From Thermoplasmata archaeon (GTDB lineage: Archaea > Thermoplasmatota > Thermoplasmata > WALJ01): DNA of 45,078 bases. Both the position numbers and the translations under genes were made by a program. The notes beneath the pieces were generated by a model. It was not told the origin of the DNA. It did no database searches and saw nothing but the letters and a program-made list of their open reading frames with translations. The DNA lies in the NCBI GenBank assembly GCA_027006785.1, contig JALTFR010000038.1:1-45078 (forward strand), written 5' to 3'. Position 1 is the first letter of the stretch. Each line of letters starts with the position of its first letter. Below are positions 25,779-35,065 of the stretch, one piece after another.

Positions 25779-27176
25779 TCATCGCTTCATTTTCCTCATG
25801 ATAATCTCTCCGGCAAGAAGGATAGTTCCCGATATGCCTATTGCGATGACCCCGGGAAGGAAGGGTGTGTTGATTGGGTGGAGCGCTGAGAGAACGACGA
25901 ACGATTCTCCCGCCAATATTGACAGTATCGCAAGGGGAGCGCTCCTCTCCTTTGAATACAGGATGTAGATGAATGCAGGGGCAAGAACCGCAAGGCCTGA
26001 GAATGAGTTCTTCAGAAGGAAGCTCATGATGTCCGAGCCGCTTTTCAGGAAGAGATATGCGGTTATGATGGTGAAGAGCGCCATTATCCATGTGATGAGC
26101 ATTCCTGCCTTCACTTCATCCATTTTCTTTCCGATGTTCAGGTCCCTGACGAACATTGTGGATATGGAGAAGAGCTGTGAGTCCGCGGTTGACATGAGCG
26201 CGGAGAGAGCGCCGAGCATCACGAGGTAGTAGAGCCATTTCGGTGTGTACCTTTCTATCATCGCTATCATCACCTGGTTGGTGCCGGCCTCTATGCCCGC
26301 GCCCCTTGCCCATACACCGATTAGAACAGGTATCAGGAAGAGAAAGGATATCACGAACGGGTAGAGCACCATGGTGCTTTTCAGGGCCTTCTCGTCCTTT
26401 GCGGTGTAGAACCTTGAGAAGAGCTGGGGGAACATGGGGTCAGCGAATATCCAGAGCACCATGAAGGAGAACCAGATGCTCACTGTGAAGTAGCCTCCTC
26501 CCCTTACGAACAATTGCGGGGCCTCGGAGTATGCGGAATCTCCGGCGGCCTGAAATCCTCCGAGGGCCGATGCGATGAAAATGCCAGCGAGCACCATTGC
26601 CGAGAACATCAGTATGCCCTGCACCATGTCGGTCCATCCCGATGCCCTCATGCCGCCTACGGACACATAGAAGGCTATGGAAAGGGTGATGACGAGCGCT
26701 CCCCCGAAAGCGGATATCCCTGTGAGGGATGCGATTATGTATCCTCCACCTACGGCTTGAACCGTGAGATAGGGTATTGTGAAGATGACCATCATGAGCA
26801 TCGTGAGTATCTGCAATGGCTTCGAGCCCGCTTCTCCTCCGATGAGCTCCGCAGGGGTGACATAACCCTTCTCCTTTCCAAGCCTCCACGCCTTCCTTCC
26901 GAGGATGTAGAACATGATGGGCATGAAAGCGGTTCCGAGCGCCATAATCCCGTACTGACCGAAGCCGAGGCGATATGCCGAATCGGGAAAACCCAGGAAG
27001 AAGAAGGCGGAGAAATTAGTGGCGGTCATTGTGAAGAAAAGAATTGCTGTCCTGAATCCCCTCGATGCAAGGAAATAGTCGTCCGAGCCCTTTCTCTTGA
27101 TTCTGTCGGCGTATATTCCAAGGGCGATGAGGAGAATGATGTAGAGAACTATGAAAAACACTGCAATGGTGTCCAT
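25779..27176 (-). CDS. Sodium:solute symporter (SSS family)
   Basis: 465 residues from the ATG at 27176, preceded by GGAGG eight bases away; a GTG one codon upstream is an alternative. About thirteen membrane segments. Family marks: FLASRGFRTAILFFTMTATN near the N-terminus, GGMRASGWTDMVQGILM in the middle, and ALMSTADSQLFSISTMFVRD. These carriers take up solutes such as proline, pantothenate, sugars or short carboxylates with Na+. The substrate cannot be assigned, but a small partner membrane protein is encoded just upstream, as for the carboxylate and pantothenate branches. Confidence 0.92.
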   Translation of the reverse strand: MDTIAVFFIVLYIILLIALGIYADRIKRKGSDDYFLASRGFRTAILFFTMTATNFSAFFFLGFPDSAYRLGFGQYGIMALGTAFMPIMFYILGRKAWRLGKEKGYVTPAELIGGEAGSKPLQILTMLMMVIFTIPYLTVQAVGGGYIIASLTGISAFGGALVITLSIAFYVSVGGMRASGWTDMVQGILMFSAMVLAGIFIASALGGFQAAGDSAYSEAPQLFVRGGGYFTVSIWFSFMVLWIFADPMFPQLFSRFYTAKDEKALKSTMVLYPFVISFLFLIPVLIGVWARGAGIEAGTNQVMIAMIERYTPKWLYYLVMLGALSALMSTADSQLFSISTMFVRDLNIGKKMDEVKAGMLITWIMALFTIITAYLFLKSGSDIMSFLLKNSFSGLAVLAPAFIYILYSKERSAPLAILSILAGESFVVLSALHPINTPFLPGVIAIGISGTILLAGEIIMRKMKR

Positions 27177-27376
27177 CACTCATCCCTCCAGATGTATTTC
27201 GAGAAAAGGATGTAGTAGATCCCTGTCGCTATGACGATCGCCATGCTCCAGATAACCCAGTATGGCATCCCTGCGATATCCGGCCCTCCTTCGTTCCACT
27301 CCCAGATATCGATGGAAAGAGCCATTAGGAGAAGGAATCCTGCTGAGAAGACCATTTTAACGGACAGTCCGGCCAT
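27176..27376 (-). CDS. Small partner membrane protein of the symporter (DUF3311-like)
   Basis: 66 residues from the ATG at 27376, with GGTGAT before it. Two membrane helices (about 5-22 and 37-57) are joined by a loop with GMPYWVIW; the end is IWRDE. Small two-helix proteins of this kind (DUF3311, DUF997 and relatives) are encoded with SSS symporters and are thought to help assembly or transport. The stop overlaps the GTG of the symporter. Confidence 0.75.
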   Translation of the reverse strand: MAGLSVKMVFSAGFLLLMALSIDIWEWNEGGPDIAGMPYWVIWSMAIVIATGIYYILFSKYIWRDE

Positions 27377-27460
27377 TTTCATCACCTTTCTGCCCGTTTC
27401 CTGGTTTCACGAGCTGGAAGCGGGAAAACAATGCTCTGCGCTGCCAGACATGACGCTGAT

Positions 27461-28585
27461 TTAAACCTTTCTTGAGTCGTGCTCTCTGGCCAGCGCATTG
27501 AGGAGTTCGCCGACGCTCATGTCAACATTGTGTATGTTGATGGTCCCGAAGATTATGTCGGAGCTCAGCAGATATGAAACTGTATCCATTAGCCACTTCA
27601 TCTCAGGTTGGCCCATTCCGTGCATAAGCAGGACCCTTCTCGGATACCATGATGGGTCTCCCGCATAGAAATCGGAGTATGCTATAAGATCTCCGACTCT
27701 TGTCTGTTCTGCCCTGAACGAAACCGGTATCAGGTTTATTCCGGCCAGATTAAGTGCCTGAATCTCTTCGCCTGAAAGCCCGAATCCGAATACGGGCTTC
27801 TGAACGCTCTCTTCCGGTGCCTCCATCCAGAATCCGGTTAAGAGGTCCTTTCTCTTCTCATCCCTCTCAAGCTCCATATATCCTCTTGTCATCATCACTA
27901 TGGACACCATTGACATATATGCGATTACGAAATCAAGTGCAACATTTACGTAATAGTATTGCCGCGGGATTGCCGCACTTAAAATCACAAAAGGAATTAC
28001 CGGAATCTCTGCGATTATGATGAATGCGAGTACATCTACCACCTTTCCCGATGTCAGATCCCAGCTTCTATGGAGTGAGTCTATGACCCCCACATCATTC
28101 AGAATTAGAGGATATACCGCAAATATCAGGCGTATGCTAACTATGAAAATTAGTATGAAAACAATGAGCATGGAAAAACAGGCACACACTGGGCTTATGA
28201 ATATGGTGAGGAGTGCCACAATTATAGAGCCGAAAAGAAGCAGAGCTATGATAAAATATATGGCAATGATACCCGGAATCTTGCGAAGAACAATGGTGAA
28301 AATGTCCTCTCTTCTTTTTGCATCCAGATTTGCGGTGAACCTTATTGCATAGGCATCGAGAAAGAGAGTTAATAGGCTTGAAAGAATGAATATCAGAAGA
28401 AACAGTCCTAAAGATGTTACATAGGGGCCCATATCGGGAGGATTTTCTCCGACAGGCATACTGATTCCTTTGAAGACATATTGATCAAAAATGGTCTGAA
28501 TGCCCATAACCGCCCCTACCATGATTGAGAGGTAGAGAAACATGTTATTCTTCGTAACTGTCCTGAATGCATCCGATAGCTTCAC
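27461..28585 (-). CDS. Polytopic membrane protein with C-terminal DUF3783-like domain
   Basis: 374 residues, GTG start. About six membrane segments occupy residues 15-255, in a pattern like glycerophosphodiester-phosphodiesterase-associated or YciC-type membrane domains (VIDSLHRSWDLTSGKVVDVL). The cytosolic tail, from about 265, contains RRVLLMHGMGQPEMKWLMDT, then IIFGTINIHNVDMSVGELL, which fits the small DUF3783 fold. A TATA-like CATTTATTTAC lies some 60 bases upstream. Function unknown. Confidence 0.75.
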   Translation of the reverse strand: MKLSDAFRTVTKNNMFLYLSIMVGAVMGIQTIFDQYVFKGISMPVGENPPDMGPYVTSLGLFLLIFILSSLLTLFLDAYAIRFTANLDAKRREDIFTIVLRKIPGIIAIYFIIALLLFGSIIVALLTIFISPVCACFSMLIVFILIFIVSIRLIFAVYPLILNDVGVIDSLHRSWDLTSGKVVDVLAFIIIAEIPVIPFVILSAAIPRQYYYVNVALDFVIAYMSMVSIVMMTRGYMELERDEKRKDLLTGFWMEAPEESVQKPVFGFGLSGEEIQALNLAGINLIPVSFRAEQTRVGDLIAYSDFYAGDPSWYPRRVLLMHGMGQPEMKWLMDTVSYLLSSDIIFGTINIHNVDMSVGELLNALAREHDSRKV

Positions 28586-28655
28586 CCTGTCAAGGCCTAT
28601 CCTATCACCCCCGGGGTATTGAAATAATAGTAAATAAATGTTTTGGTGAAATGGT

Positions 28656-29333
28656 TTATTTATTTGCCGATTCTGAGATCAATTCTTTCAGGCTCTCATC
28701 GGTCTCCAACACCGCCCTCTCGAAGCTTCCCCGTTTCATTGCTATGTATGAGAGCATGGCTATGAGGAGCGCTGCAGCCGTATCCAGTATGAGGTCCTGC
28801 ATCGTATCCACAAGGTCTGGCTGGGTGTGGTATCCGAAGAGCTGGTCCAGTGTGAACTCACCTATCTCCCAGACCACGCCAAATGCCATTGTGAAGACGA
28901 TTCCCAGAAGCACTATAAAGCCTGGCCCTGCCTTGAATGTGCTGGAGTTCCTTTCCCACAGGTAGAAGAAGACTATGAGGAGGGTCGAGAGCACCAGGGA
29001 TGTGAAGCTGTGGGCTATGACATCATACATCCCGAACAGGTCGTAGAGGCCGAAGGCCATTCCCCTCTGGTGAAAGAGCATGGCCGCTGTTATCAGGAAA
29101 TCGAGGAAGGCGGGGGTCACTATTCCCTTGCTCTTTTCCAGCATGAACGGGAGGAACACGATCAACAGGGATTCGATCGACTTTATTATGAGTATCGTAT
29201 CACCAAGATAAATTCCCCTTGCTAGAAGAGCGAAGAAGTTGAACTTCATGATCCACGAGAGTATCAGGAATACCTGTTCGCTTCTGCGCCTTCTCGTGAA
29301 GTAGTGCTTGATGCCTTTATATTCTGCACACAT
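28656..29333 (-). CDS. Membrane protein, DUF2238/YjdF-like
   Basis: 225 residues from the ATG at 29333, with GGGTGAAT before it; a start at 29360 would lie upstream of the likely transcript start. About six membrane segments. Near the C-terminus VVWEIGEFTLDQLFG, then DTMQDLILDTAAALLIA, matches the conserved WEIxEF...DTxxDLxxDTxGA pattern of YjdF/DUF2238 proteins. No biochemical role is known for the family. The gene is divergent from the methylthiotransferase gene and shares a 29-56 bp promoter region with it. Confidence 0.8.
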   Translation of the reverse strand: MCAEYKGIKHYFTRRRRSEQVFLILSWIMKFNFFALLARGIYLGDTILIIKSIESLLIVFLPFMLEKSKGIVTPAFLDFLITAAMLFHQRGMAFGLYDLFGMYDVIAHSFTSLVLSTLLIVFFYLWERNSSTFKAGPGFIVLLGIVFTMAFGVVWEIGEFTLDQLFGYHTQPDLVDTMQDLILDTAAALLIAMLSYIAMKRGSFERAVLETDESLKELISESANK

Positions 29334-29363
29334 TTTATTCACCCTTGATGTTCGCACCATACC

Positions 29364-29375
29364 TCTATATATAAC
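29364..29375. promoter_or_regulatory. Two-way TATA box between divergent genes
   Basis: CTATATATAACT. The core TATATATA reads the same on both strands and lies about 20 bases before the plus-strand ATG at 29390 and about 35 before the minus-strand ATG at 29333. No other AT-rich box is present in the gap, so a single symmetrical box probably serves both genes. Confidence 0.5.
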
Positions 29376-29389
29376 TATTTCGGACAGAA

Positions 29390-30631
29390 ATGTCTAAATA
29401 TGAACCGCAATGGACATGCGTGAGGCTTTACTTCGAATCCTACGGATGCACGATGAACCACGGGGAATCCATCCTGATGCGAAAATGGAGCGCTGAGGCG
29501 GGCCATGAGATAGTGGATGCACCTGAGGATTCGGACGCCATCGTATTTTCGGGATGCATAGTCATAGACCGCACATACAGGGACATGATGAAGAGGCTTG
29601 AGGAACTGGCACAATACGATAAAAAGATGATAATCTCGGGATGCCTCGCATCCGTCTTCGCTGAGGAGATACTGCGCCTTTACCCGAATGCAATCCTCAT
29701 TCCACCGCAGGACATACGGAAGATAACCGAGCATATCGGAAGGGTTGAGGAAAAAAAGGGCTTCAGGTGGGGAGTAATAGGGATAATCCCGATAGCCCAG
29801 GGCTGCATGGGGAACTGCACATACTGCATAACGAAGGTTGCGAGAAGGGAGCTGAGGAGCGCTCCCCACGATTGGATACTGGACACTGCCCGGGAAATGA
29901 TATCCTCCGGAGTGAAGGAGATAGAACTGACAGCGCAGGACTCGGGGGTCTATGGGATTGACACGGGCCATGACCTGCCCGAGCTCATAAGGGACATCAA
30001 CGATATTGAGGGGGAGTTTCGCATAAGGGTTGGGATGATGAACCCCGATGCGGCATCCAAGATACTGGACGGATTGATGGAGGCTTACAGGCTTCCGAAG
30101 GCCTACAGATTCCTTCACCTGCCGGTGCAGAGCGGCGACGATGCTGTTTTAAAGGACATGAGAAGGAACTACAGGGTGCAGGACTTCATTGACATCGTGG
30201 AGAAGGTGCGCTCTGCCATACCTGAGATAACGCTGTCAACGGACATCATCGTTGGCTATCCCACAGAGAGCGAGGAAGCGTTCGAAAGGAGCATGGAACT
30301 TATCGAGGAAATAAGGCCGAACATCGTGAACATAACCCGCTTCTCACCGAGGCCCTTCACGGACGCCTACGAACTGAAGCCGATAACCCAGAGGATTGTC
30401 AAAGAGCGCTCCCGGAGAATGACAGAACTTGTCTCGAGAATAACAAAGGAACTGGGGAGCGAATACATCGGGAAAAGAAAGAGGATACTGATAACCGAGC
30501 ACGGAAAGAACGGCACCCTCTCGGGACGGACCGATGAATACCTGCCTGTCATCGTTAAAGATGGGAGAATCGGAGACTTCGTTGATGTGGAGATAAGGGG
30601 TGTGGGTGTGGGGTACCTTATCGGATATTAG
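29390..30631 (+). CDS. tRNA threonylcarbamoyladenosine methylthiotransferase, CDKAL1/MtaB type
   Basis: 413 residues. Radical SAM methylthiotransferase: an N-terminal UPF0004 domain with three cluster cysteines (ESYGCTMNHGES, VFSGCIVID, IISGCLAS), the radical SAM motif CMGNCTYC (about residues 139-146), and a C-terminal TRAM domain (SGRTDEYLPVIVKDGRIGD). It converts t6A37 to ms2t6A37 in ANN-decoding tRNAs, using two iron-sulfur clusters and SAM. The sequence groups with archaeal/eukaryotic e-MtaB by N-terminal style. Its 3' end overlaps the HD gene by 4 bases, convergently. Confidence 0.92.
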   Translation: MSKYEPQWTCVRLYFESYGCTMNHGESILMRKWSAEAGHEIVDAPEDSDAIVFSGCIVIDRTYRDMMKRLEELAQYDKKMIISGCLASVFAEEILRLYPNAILIPPQDIRKITEHIGRVEEKKGFRWGVIGIIPIAQGCMGNCTYCITKVARRELRSAPHDWILDTAREMISSGVKEIELTAQDSGVYGIDTGHDLPELIRDINDIEGEFRIRVGMMNPDAASKILDGLMEAYRLPKAYRFLHLPVQSGDDAVLKDMRRNYRVQDFIDIVEKVRSAIPEITLSTDIIVGYPTESEEAFERSMELIEEIRPNIVNITRFSPRPFTDAYELKPITQRIVKERSRRMTELVSRITKELGSEYIGKRKRILITEHGKNGTLSGRTDEYLPVIVKDGRIGDFVDVEIRGVGVGYLIGY

Positions 30632-31869
30632 TCAAAGACCACGAATCTCGCCGCCTTTGACACTGCCTCCCTGTGCTCCTGCGGGCTCGCCACCAGTATT
30701 CCCCAGCGGTGAACATTTCTGCGGCGGAGCGCTCCCGGTAAGGTGCTGTACTTGGATATGCTCTCCTTCCTTCCGTCCCAGACAAAGACCTCTGTCTCGT
30801 TCATTCTCGGCTCCGAGATGAGTATGTCCTTTCCCGGAATGTCAACCAGCACCTCTTTTTCATCTATGCCGGCGCGGTGCGCTATGGCCCTTTCCAGTTC
30901 CCTCTGGCGCCCTGACCACTCTGCCACAGTGCTTCTTTCCTCATCGCCCATGGATGCCAGTTCAACGCTGAGCGCTCTCTTGTAGAGCCTCCGGTATATG
31001 ATGCGCTCCGCCATCTCCCTGACGAATCCGTACTCGTTCCTGAGCGCCTGCATGAGTTCGCAGTCGTTCATCATCTGTATCTCCTCAACAGGCAGGGAAA
31101 GTTCCTCAACGGCCCGGTTCAACATCATCTCCGCTATCCTTACGGTCCTGTGGAAATAGACCGATGAGTACATCAGAGCGCGGGCGACCAGCATGCCTTC
31201 AACCGCAGGAACCCCTCCCCGCTCCACCATGAGCGTTCCGTCCCTCACCATGATGGTCTCGAGGAAGCGGTCAAGGTCTATGGCCCCGTGGGCCACTCCA
31301 GTGTAATGAGCATCCCTCATCAGATAGTCTATCTGGTCCGCATCCATGGGCCCGCTGATTATTGCGGAGAGCACATCCCCGTTGTCCTTTCGGTTCCATA
31401 CCCATTCGTCCGCCTGCTGCTTCTTCACATGGGATGCCACGGCCTTCGGGTCAAGGCCCATATCCTCGAGCGCTCCGGGTATGGAAGGTCCATCGCTTAC
31501 CTCCAGATGCACCTCTCCCTCTATTATCCTCTGGGTTATGTCCATGTGGTCCTTTCCCTGCTTTGACTTGAACGCGACCTCAAGCGTGTGCGAGAAGGGA
31601 CCGTGGCCTATGTCGTGCAGAAGTGCGGAGGCCATGACCTCCTTCCTCTCATCATCGCTCAGACCTATGGAATCCGCCATGAGCCCTGTGATGTGGTATG
31701 TGCCAAGTGAATGCTCAAGCCTCGTGTGATTGGCCCCGGGAAATACCAGGAAACCCAGACCCAACTGCCTTATTCCCGTCATCCTCTGAACCTCAGGGCT
31801 GGAAAGAAGAGAAAGAAAACCATCATCAAGCCTTATGCTTCCGTGAACCGCATCGTGTATGACCTTCAT
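30628..31869 (-). CDS. HD-domain phosphohydrolase, dGTPase-like
   Basis: 413 residues from the ATG at 31869; the longer open frame upstream only shadows the neighbouring gene. Starts KVIHDAVHGSIRLDDGF. Metal site: His in NHTRLEHSLGTYH, the HD pair in LLHDIGHGPFSHTLE (about residues 72-73) and a later Asp in MDADQIDYLMRDAHYTG. It matches the COG1078 family, whose members hydrolyse nucleotides such as dNTPs. The start overlaps the stop of the flavoprotein gene (ATGA), so the two are coupled. Likely role: nucleotide pool control. Confidence 0.9.
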   Translation of the reverse strand: MKVIHDAVHGSIRLDDGFLSLLSSPEVQRMTGIRQLGLGFLVFPGANHTRLEHSLGTYHITGLMADSIGLSDDERKEVMASALLHDIGHGPFSHTLEVAFKSKQGKDHMDITQRIIEGEVHLEVSDGPSIPGALEDMGLDPKAVASHVKKQQADEWVWNRKDNGDVLSAIISGPMDADQIDYLMRDAHYTGVAHGAIDLDRFLETIMVRDGTLMVERGGVPAVEGMLVARALMYSSVYFHRTVRIAEMMLNRAVEELSLPVEEIQMMNDCELMQALRNEYGFVREMAERIIYRRLYKRALSVELASMGDEERSTVAEWSGRQRELERAIAHRAGIDEKEVLVDIPGKDILISEPRMNETEVFVWDGRKESISKYSTLPGALRRRNVHRWGILVASPQEHREAVSKAARFVVFD

Positions 31870-33212
31870 CTCCTTCGCCTCAGCTTCATGGATGCCATGG
31901 TGCATGCTATGCTCGTCGGGTCCAGGGTGGGCGCTATCACCGGCGAATACGGGGTCTCGAGCATTGAAAGGTGGTGCACCGTGTCTCCTGTGGATATGGC
32001 CTCTGCGAACATGGAAATACGCCAGGGAGCGCATTTTCCAACTATCTGAGCCCCCATGACCTTTCCGTCGGGTTTCGATGCAATGACCTTCACCGTGAAC
32101 TTCTCTCCTTTCATGTACTCCGGAACCGTGTCTCCCGTGTACTTCGCAGAGACATATTCCAGACCTGCGCTCTTCACCGTATGCTCTGTGGGCCCAACAG
32201 CGGCCATCTTCACTCCGAAGAGGTCAGTTGTCCTCGTTCCAAGGTATGGCTGTACCTCAAGTTCTCCGCCTGCGGCGTTCACCCCTGCCGCCATTCCCAG
32301 CCTCACGGCCATGGTTCCCATTCCCATCGGTACTCTCTGACCCGTTATCGCATCGGTGAACTCCGTGCAGTCACCTGCGGCATAGACTCCAGGCACAGAT
32401 GTCTCCGCCCTCTCGTTCACCTTTATGTGCCCTTTCGGGCCTTTCTCAATCCCCTCGAATATTTCAGTGTACGGCACATTTCCCGTGGCTATGATGACCA
32501 TCTCTGCCTCCATCCTTCTTTCCTCTCCCGTATTTCTATCCCTTGCAATGACCGAAGAGACAGGGTCTCCCTCTATTAACAGCACTTCGTGCCCGTAGAG
32601 CGCCTTTATTCCGTTCCTCTCAAGTATGTCAGCCACAAGACCGGCCATGTCCTGGTCGAACATAGCGAGGAGCGGCGCGGGAAGGAACTCCACCACAGTT
32701 ACCTCCTTGCCCATCTCCTTCAGGGATTCGGCGCTCTCCAGCCCTATCAATCCGGCGCCGACGATGAGTGCCTTTTCAATGCCCTTTGCGTACTCCTTCG
32801 CTCTCTTCAGGTCGTCGAGGGTCCTGAGGTAGAATATACCCTCCACATCAATTCCCTTTATCGGCGGTGCCCAGGGGCGCGCACCTGTGGCTATTATCAG
32901 CCTGTCGTATTCCATCTCCCTTTTCTCACCATCCCTCTCTATGATTGCCTTTCTTTCGTTGAAATCAACTGACACGGCTTTCCAGCCGTAGAGCGCCTCT
33001 ATCCTGTTCTTTCCGAACCACTCTGGAGAGAACTCTATCAGGCCTTCGTCATCAACCATTCCCCTCAGAGCATAGGGGAGTCCGCATCTTGAATACTGGC
33101 CGTATGGCTCGGAATCAATAATCGTTATCTCCGCCTTTCTGTCGCTCTTTCTGGCGAACTGCGCCGCTGTTCCTCCGGCTGCGCCTCCGCCGAGTATAAG
33201 TATCTTCATCAT
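31866..33212 (-). CDS. CoA-disulfide reductase / NADH oxidase-like flavoprotein
   Basis: 448 residues. FAD site GGGAAGGTAAQFARK at the N-terminus, the single redox Cys in SRCGLPYALRG (about residue 43), the NAD(P) site ALIVGAGLIGLESAESL, and the second FAD contact VYAAGDCTE. The lone cysteine, without a CxxC pair, defines the CoADR/NOX/NPSR subfamily, whose members reduce CoA disulfide, polysulfide or O2. It has the C-terminal dimer domain but no rhodanese extension. It probably serves redox or sulfur metabolism. ATG with GGTGC just before it. Confidence 0.9.
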   Translation of the reverse strand: MMKILILGGGAAGGTAAQFARKSDRKAEITIIDSEPYGQYSRCGLPYALRGMVDDEGLIEFSPEWFGKNRIEALYGWKAVSVDFNERKAIIERDGEKREMEYDRLIIATGARPWAPPIKGIDVEGIFYLRTLDDLKRAKEYAKGIEKALIVGAGLIGLESAESLKEMGKEVTVVEFLPAPLLAMFDQDMAGLVADILERNGIKALYGHEVLLIEGDPVSSVIARDRNTGEERRMEAEMVIIATGNVPYTEIFEGIEKGPKGHIKVNERAETSVPGVYAAGDCTEFTDAITGQRVPMGMGTMAVRLGMAAGVNAAGGELEVQPYLGTRTTDLFGVKMAAVGPTEHTVKSAGLEYVSAKYTGDTVPEYMKGEKFTVKVIASKPDGKVMGAQIVGKCAPWRISMFAEAISTGDTVHHLSMLETPYSPVIAPTLDPTSIACTMASMKLRRRR

Positions 33213-33275
33213 AGCACCTGAACTGAATGGATTTCAGGAGCATATATATGCCTTTTGAAAAAGTGTGAAAAGGGT

Positions 33276-34142
33276 TTAGTGAAGCCTTGCCCCGCAGTTA
33301 GGACAGGTGTTCCAACTCGGGTCAACCTCCATGCCACAGTTCGGGCACCTCTTCGGCATGTTCGGTACTCCCTGCTGAGGTGGTTGCTGTGGCGGATACT
33401 GCTGATATGGCTGTTGCGGAGGCTGAGCCTGATAGGGCTGCTGGGGCGGCGGTCCCTGATATGGCTGCTGATATTGTTGATAAGGAACCTGCTGCTGTAT
33501 CGGCGGACGAACGATGAGCCACACTATCAGACCGAGTATACTGAAGAAGAACACTATCAAAAGCCAGAGGGCACCGCTCTTTCCACGCCTCTTGGCATCC
33601 TTGTATACCCATACCAGCACATAAAGCCATATGAGAAGCACTATTATGCTCACAATACATGTGGCTCCACCGAGAAGCCCGCCTGCTAGAAGGCCTTCCC
33701 AGAAAGAAGGTGTGTAATCTGCGCCGTATTTGACCGAATAATGGAAGGAAACGTCAGACCCACCTGCGTTCTCAACCACCAGAACATATGTGCCTGCATC
33801 CAGGGTGAGGGACTCGCTAACGGTCCAGCTTATGTCATCATCTTCCTCTATGGCAGAGTAGGTTTCTCCAAGGAGATAGCGGGCATAATTATCCGAATCC
33901 ATGAGGATGACGTTCACGCTTCCACCGTTTATGTCATCTATTGTATATGAAATGCCTCCGCCACTCGATGACAGATCAACCATGTATGACCAGTGATCTC
34001 CTGAAGAAATGCTTTCGTTCCCCTCGTCACTCTCAACCGCCTCCACCGCGGGCAAAAATGACGAAGATAGGATGAAGGCCACTGCAAGAGCCAGTACAAG
34101 CACTGCCATTTTCTTATTTCTTTCGACTTTTCCATCTTTCAT
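33276..34142 (-). CDS. Secreted/membrane protein with PPC-like domain, two helices and C-terminal zinc ribbon
   Basis: 288 residues. Signal peptide (about 12-35); extracellular PPC-like beta-sandwich about 45-145 (SGDHWSYMVDLSSSGGGISY ... AGTYVLVVENAGGS); two membrane helices about 155-178 and 190-212 with a short basic loop (YKDAKRRGK); a linker of Pro-Gln-Tyr repeats (QQPYQ) about 215-265; and a zinc ribbon at the end (CPNCGMEVDPSWNTCPNCG). This puts the ribbon in the cytosol. GGAGG precedes the ATG, and a TATA box (TTTTTATATATC) lies about 45 bases upstream. Function unknown. Confidence 0.8.
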   Translation of the reverse strand: MKDGKVERNKKMAVLVLALAVAFILSSSFLPAVEAVESDEGNESISSGDHWSYMVDLSSSGGGISYTIDDINGGSVNVILMDSDNYARYLLGETYSAIEEDDDISWTVSESLTLDAGTYVLVVENAGGSDVSFHYSVKYGADYTPSFWEGLLAGGLLGGATCIVSIIVLLIWLYVLVWVYKDAKRRGKSGALWLLIVFFFSILGLIVWLIVRPPIQQQVPYQQYQQPYQGPPPQQPYQAQPPQQPYQQYPPQQPPQQGVPNMPKRCPNCGMEVDPSWNTCPNCGARLH

Positions 34143-34207
34143 ATAAACTCCTCCGAGTTAAATGGAGAAAACAAATGCGATATATAAAAATTTTGGAGAA
34201 TGGGTTT

Positions 34208-35065
34208 TTATATCTTCTGCCCGCAGTTGGGACAGAACTTCGCACCTTCCGGTACCTCTGCCCCGCAGTTGGGACAGCGCCTCAGCTGTGATGGTATGGA
34301 TGAGGGGGTTTCCGTTACAGGCAGGCTCTGAGGCTGAGGCGGAACATATTCCTCTGATGGCGGCTCTGAAACCGGTGATGGAGCCGGTACCTCTGCAGGT
34401 TCGGAGGGCTGAGAAACAGGCTGAGGTGGGATTGTTGCTGATGCATCAGAAATCCCTTCTGACCCGGACTGAGTAGCTGAGTTCACAGGCTGAGGAGGCA
34501 CATACTGGGGAGGGGGTGTGGAATAGTCCTGCTGCCCCTGTGGGTACTGCTGAGGCGGAGCCTGATAGGGCTGGCCCGGCGGTGGCTGCTGATATCCCGG
34601 CGGGGGTGCCTGATACTGCTGGTTAGGATACTGCTGGTACTGGGGCTGTGGCTGCGGAGACTCATCGAGCTTCAGATATGCCAGAAGCATGAAGATGAAG
34701 GGTATGAACAATATGAAAATCCCTATTATAAGCCATTTCACGCTCTCCTCCTTGGCCCTTCTGACATCTCCCATGTCCAGGGCCGGGATGACCACTTTCT
34801 TCACCTGAAGAGCGCTGTAATATCCAAGAAAAGCGAGTATGAAGTATATCACCGAATATACTATCATGAAAAGTCCGCCGTAACTTATCCACAGAATGCC
34901 CTCGACAATGTCCACGATCCCTAGCAGGCCAAGTATGGCCCCCATTACAAGGAAAGTTATGGATGCTATGTGAAGCATATCTCTGGCTTCCCTCAGGTTG
35001 GGCGGCATATTCGGTGGTGCCGCTGTCTTGTTCATTATCTGGTTTATGTCCTCCGAGATTGACAT
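34208..35065 (-). CDS. Membrane protein with Pro-Gln-rich linker and C-terminal zinc ribbon
   Basis: 285 residues. Cytosolic N-terminus, about three membrane helices between residues 28 and 135, then a low-complexity linker of about 120 residues rich in Pro, Gln and Tyr (YQAPPPGYQQPPP), then a zinc ribbon (CPNCGAEVPEGAKFCPNCG). The layout parallels its downstream neighbour at 33276-34142. GGAGG lies ten bases before the ATG, inside the end of the VanZ-like gene, which it overlaps by 22 bases. Confidence 0.8.
   Translation of the reverse strand: MSISEDINQIMNKTAAPPNMPPNLREARDMLHIASITFLVMGAILGLLGIVDIVEGILWISYGGLFMIVYSVIYFILAFLGYYSALQVKKVVIPALDMGDVRRAKEESVKWLIIGIFILFIPFIFMLLAYLKLDESPQPQPQYQQYPNQQYQAPPPGYQQPPPGQPYQAPPQQYPQGQQDYSTPPPQYVPPQPVNSATQSGSEGISDASATIPPQPVSQPSEPAEVPAPSPVSEPPSEEYVPPQPQSLPVTETPSSIPSQLRRCPNCGAEVPEGAKFCPNCGQKI

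Noticed and set aside
31870-32034. N-terminal extension of the HD phosphohydrolase by 55 residues
   Set aside because: The extension is the shifted frame of the flavoprotein C-terminus; the family starts at KVIHDAVHG, where an ATG overlaps the upstream stop.
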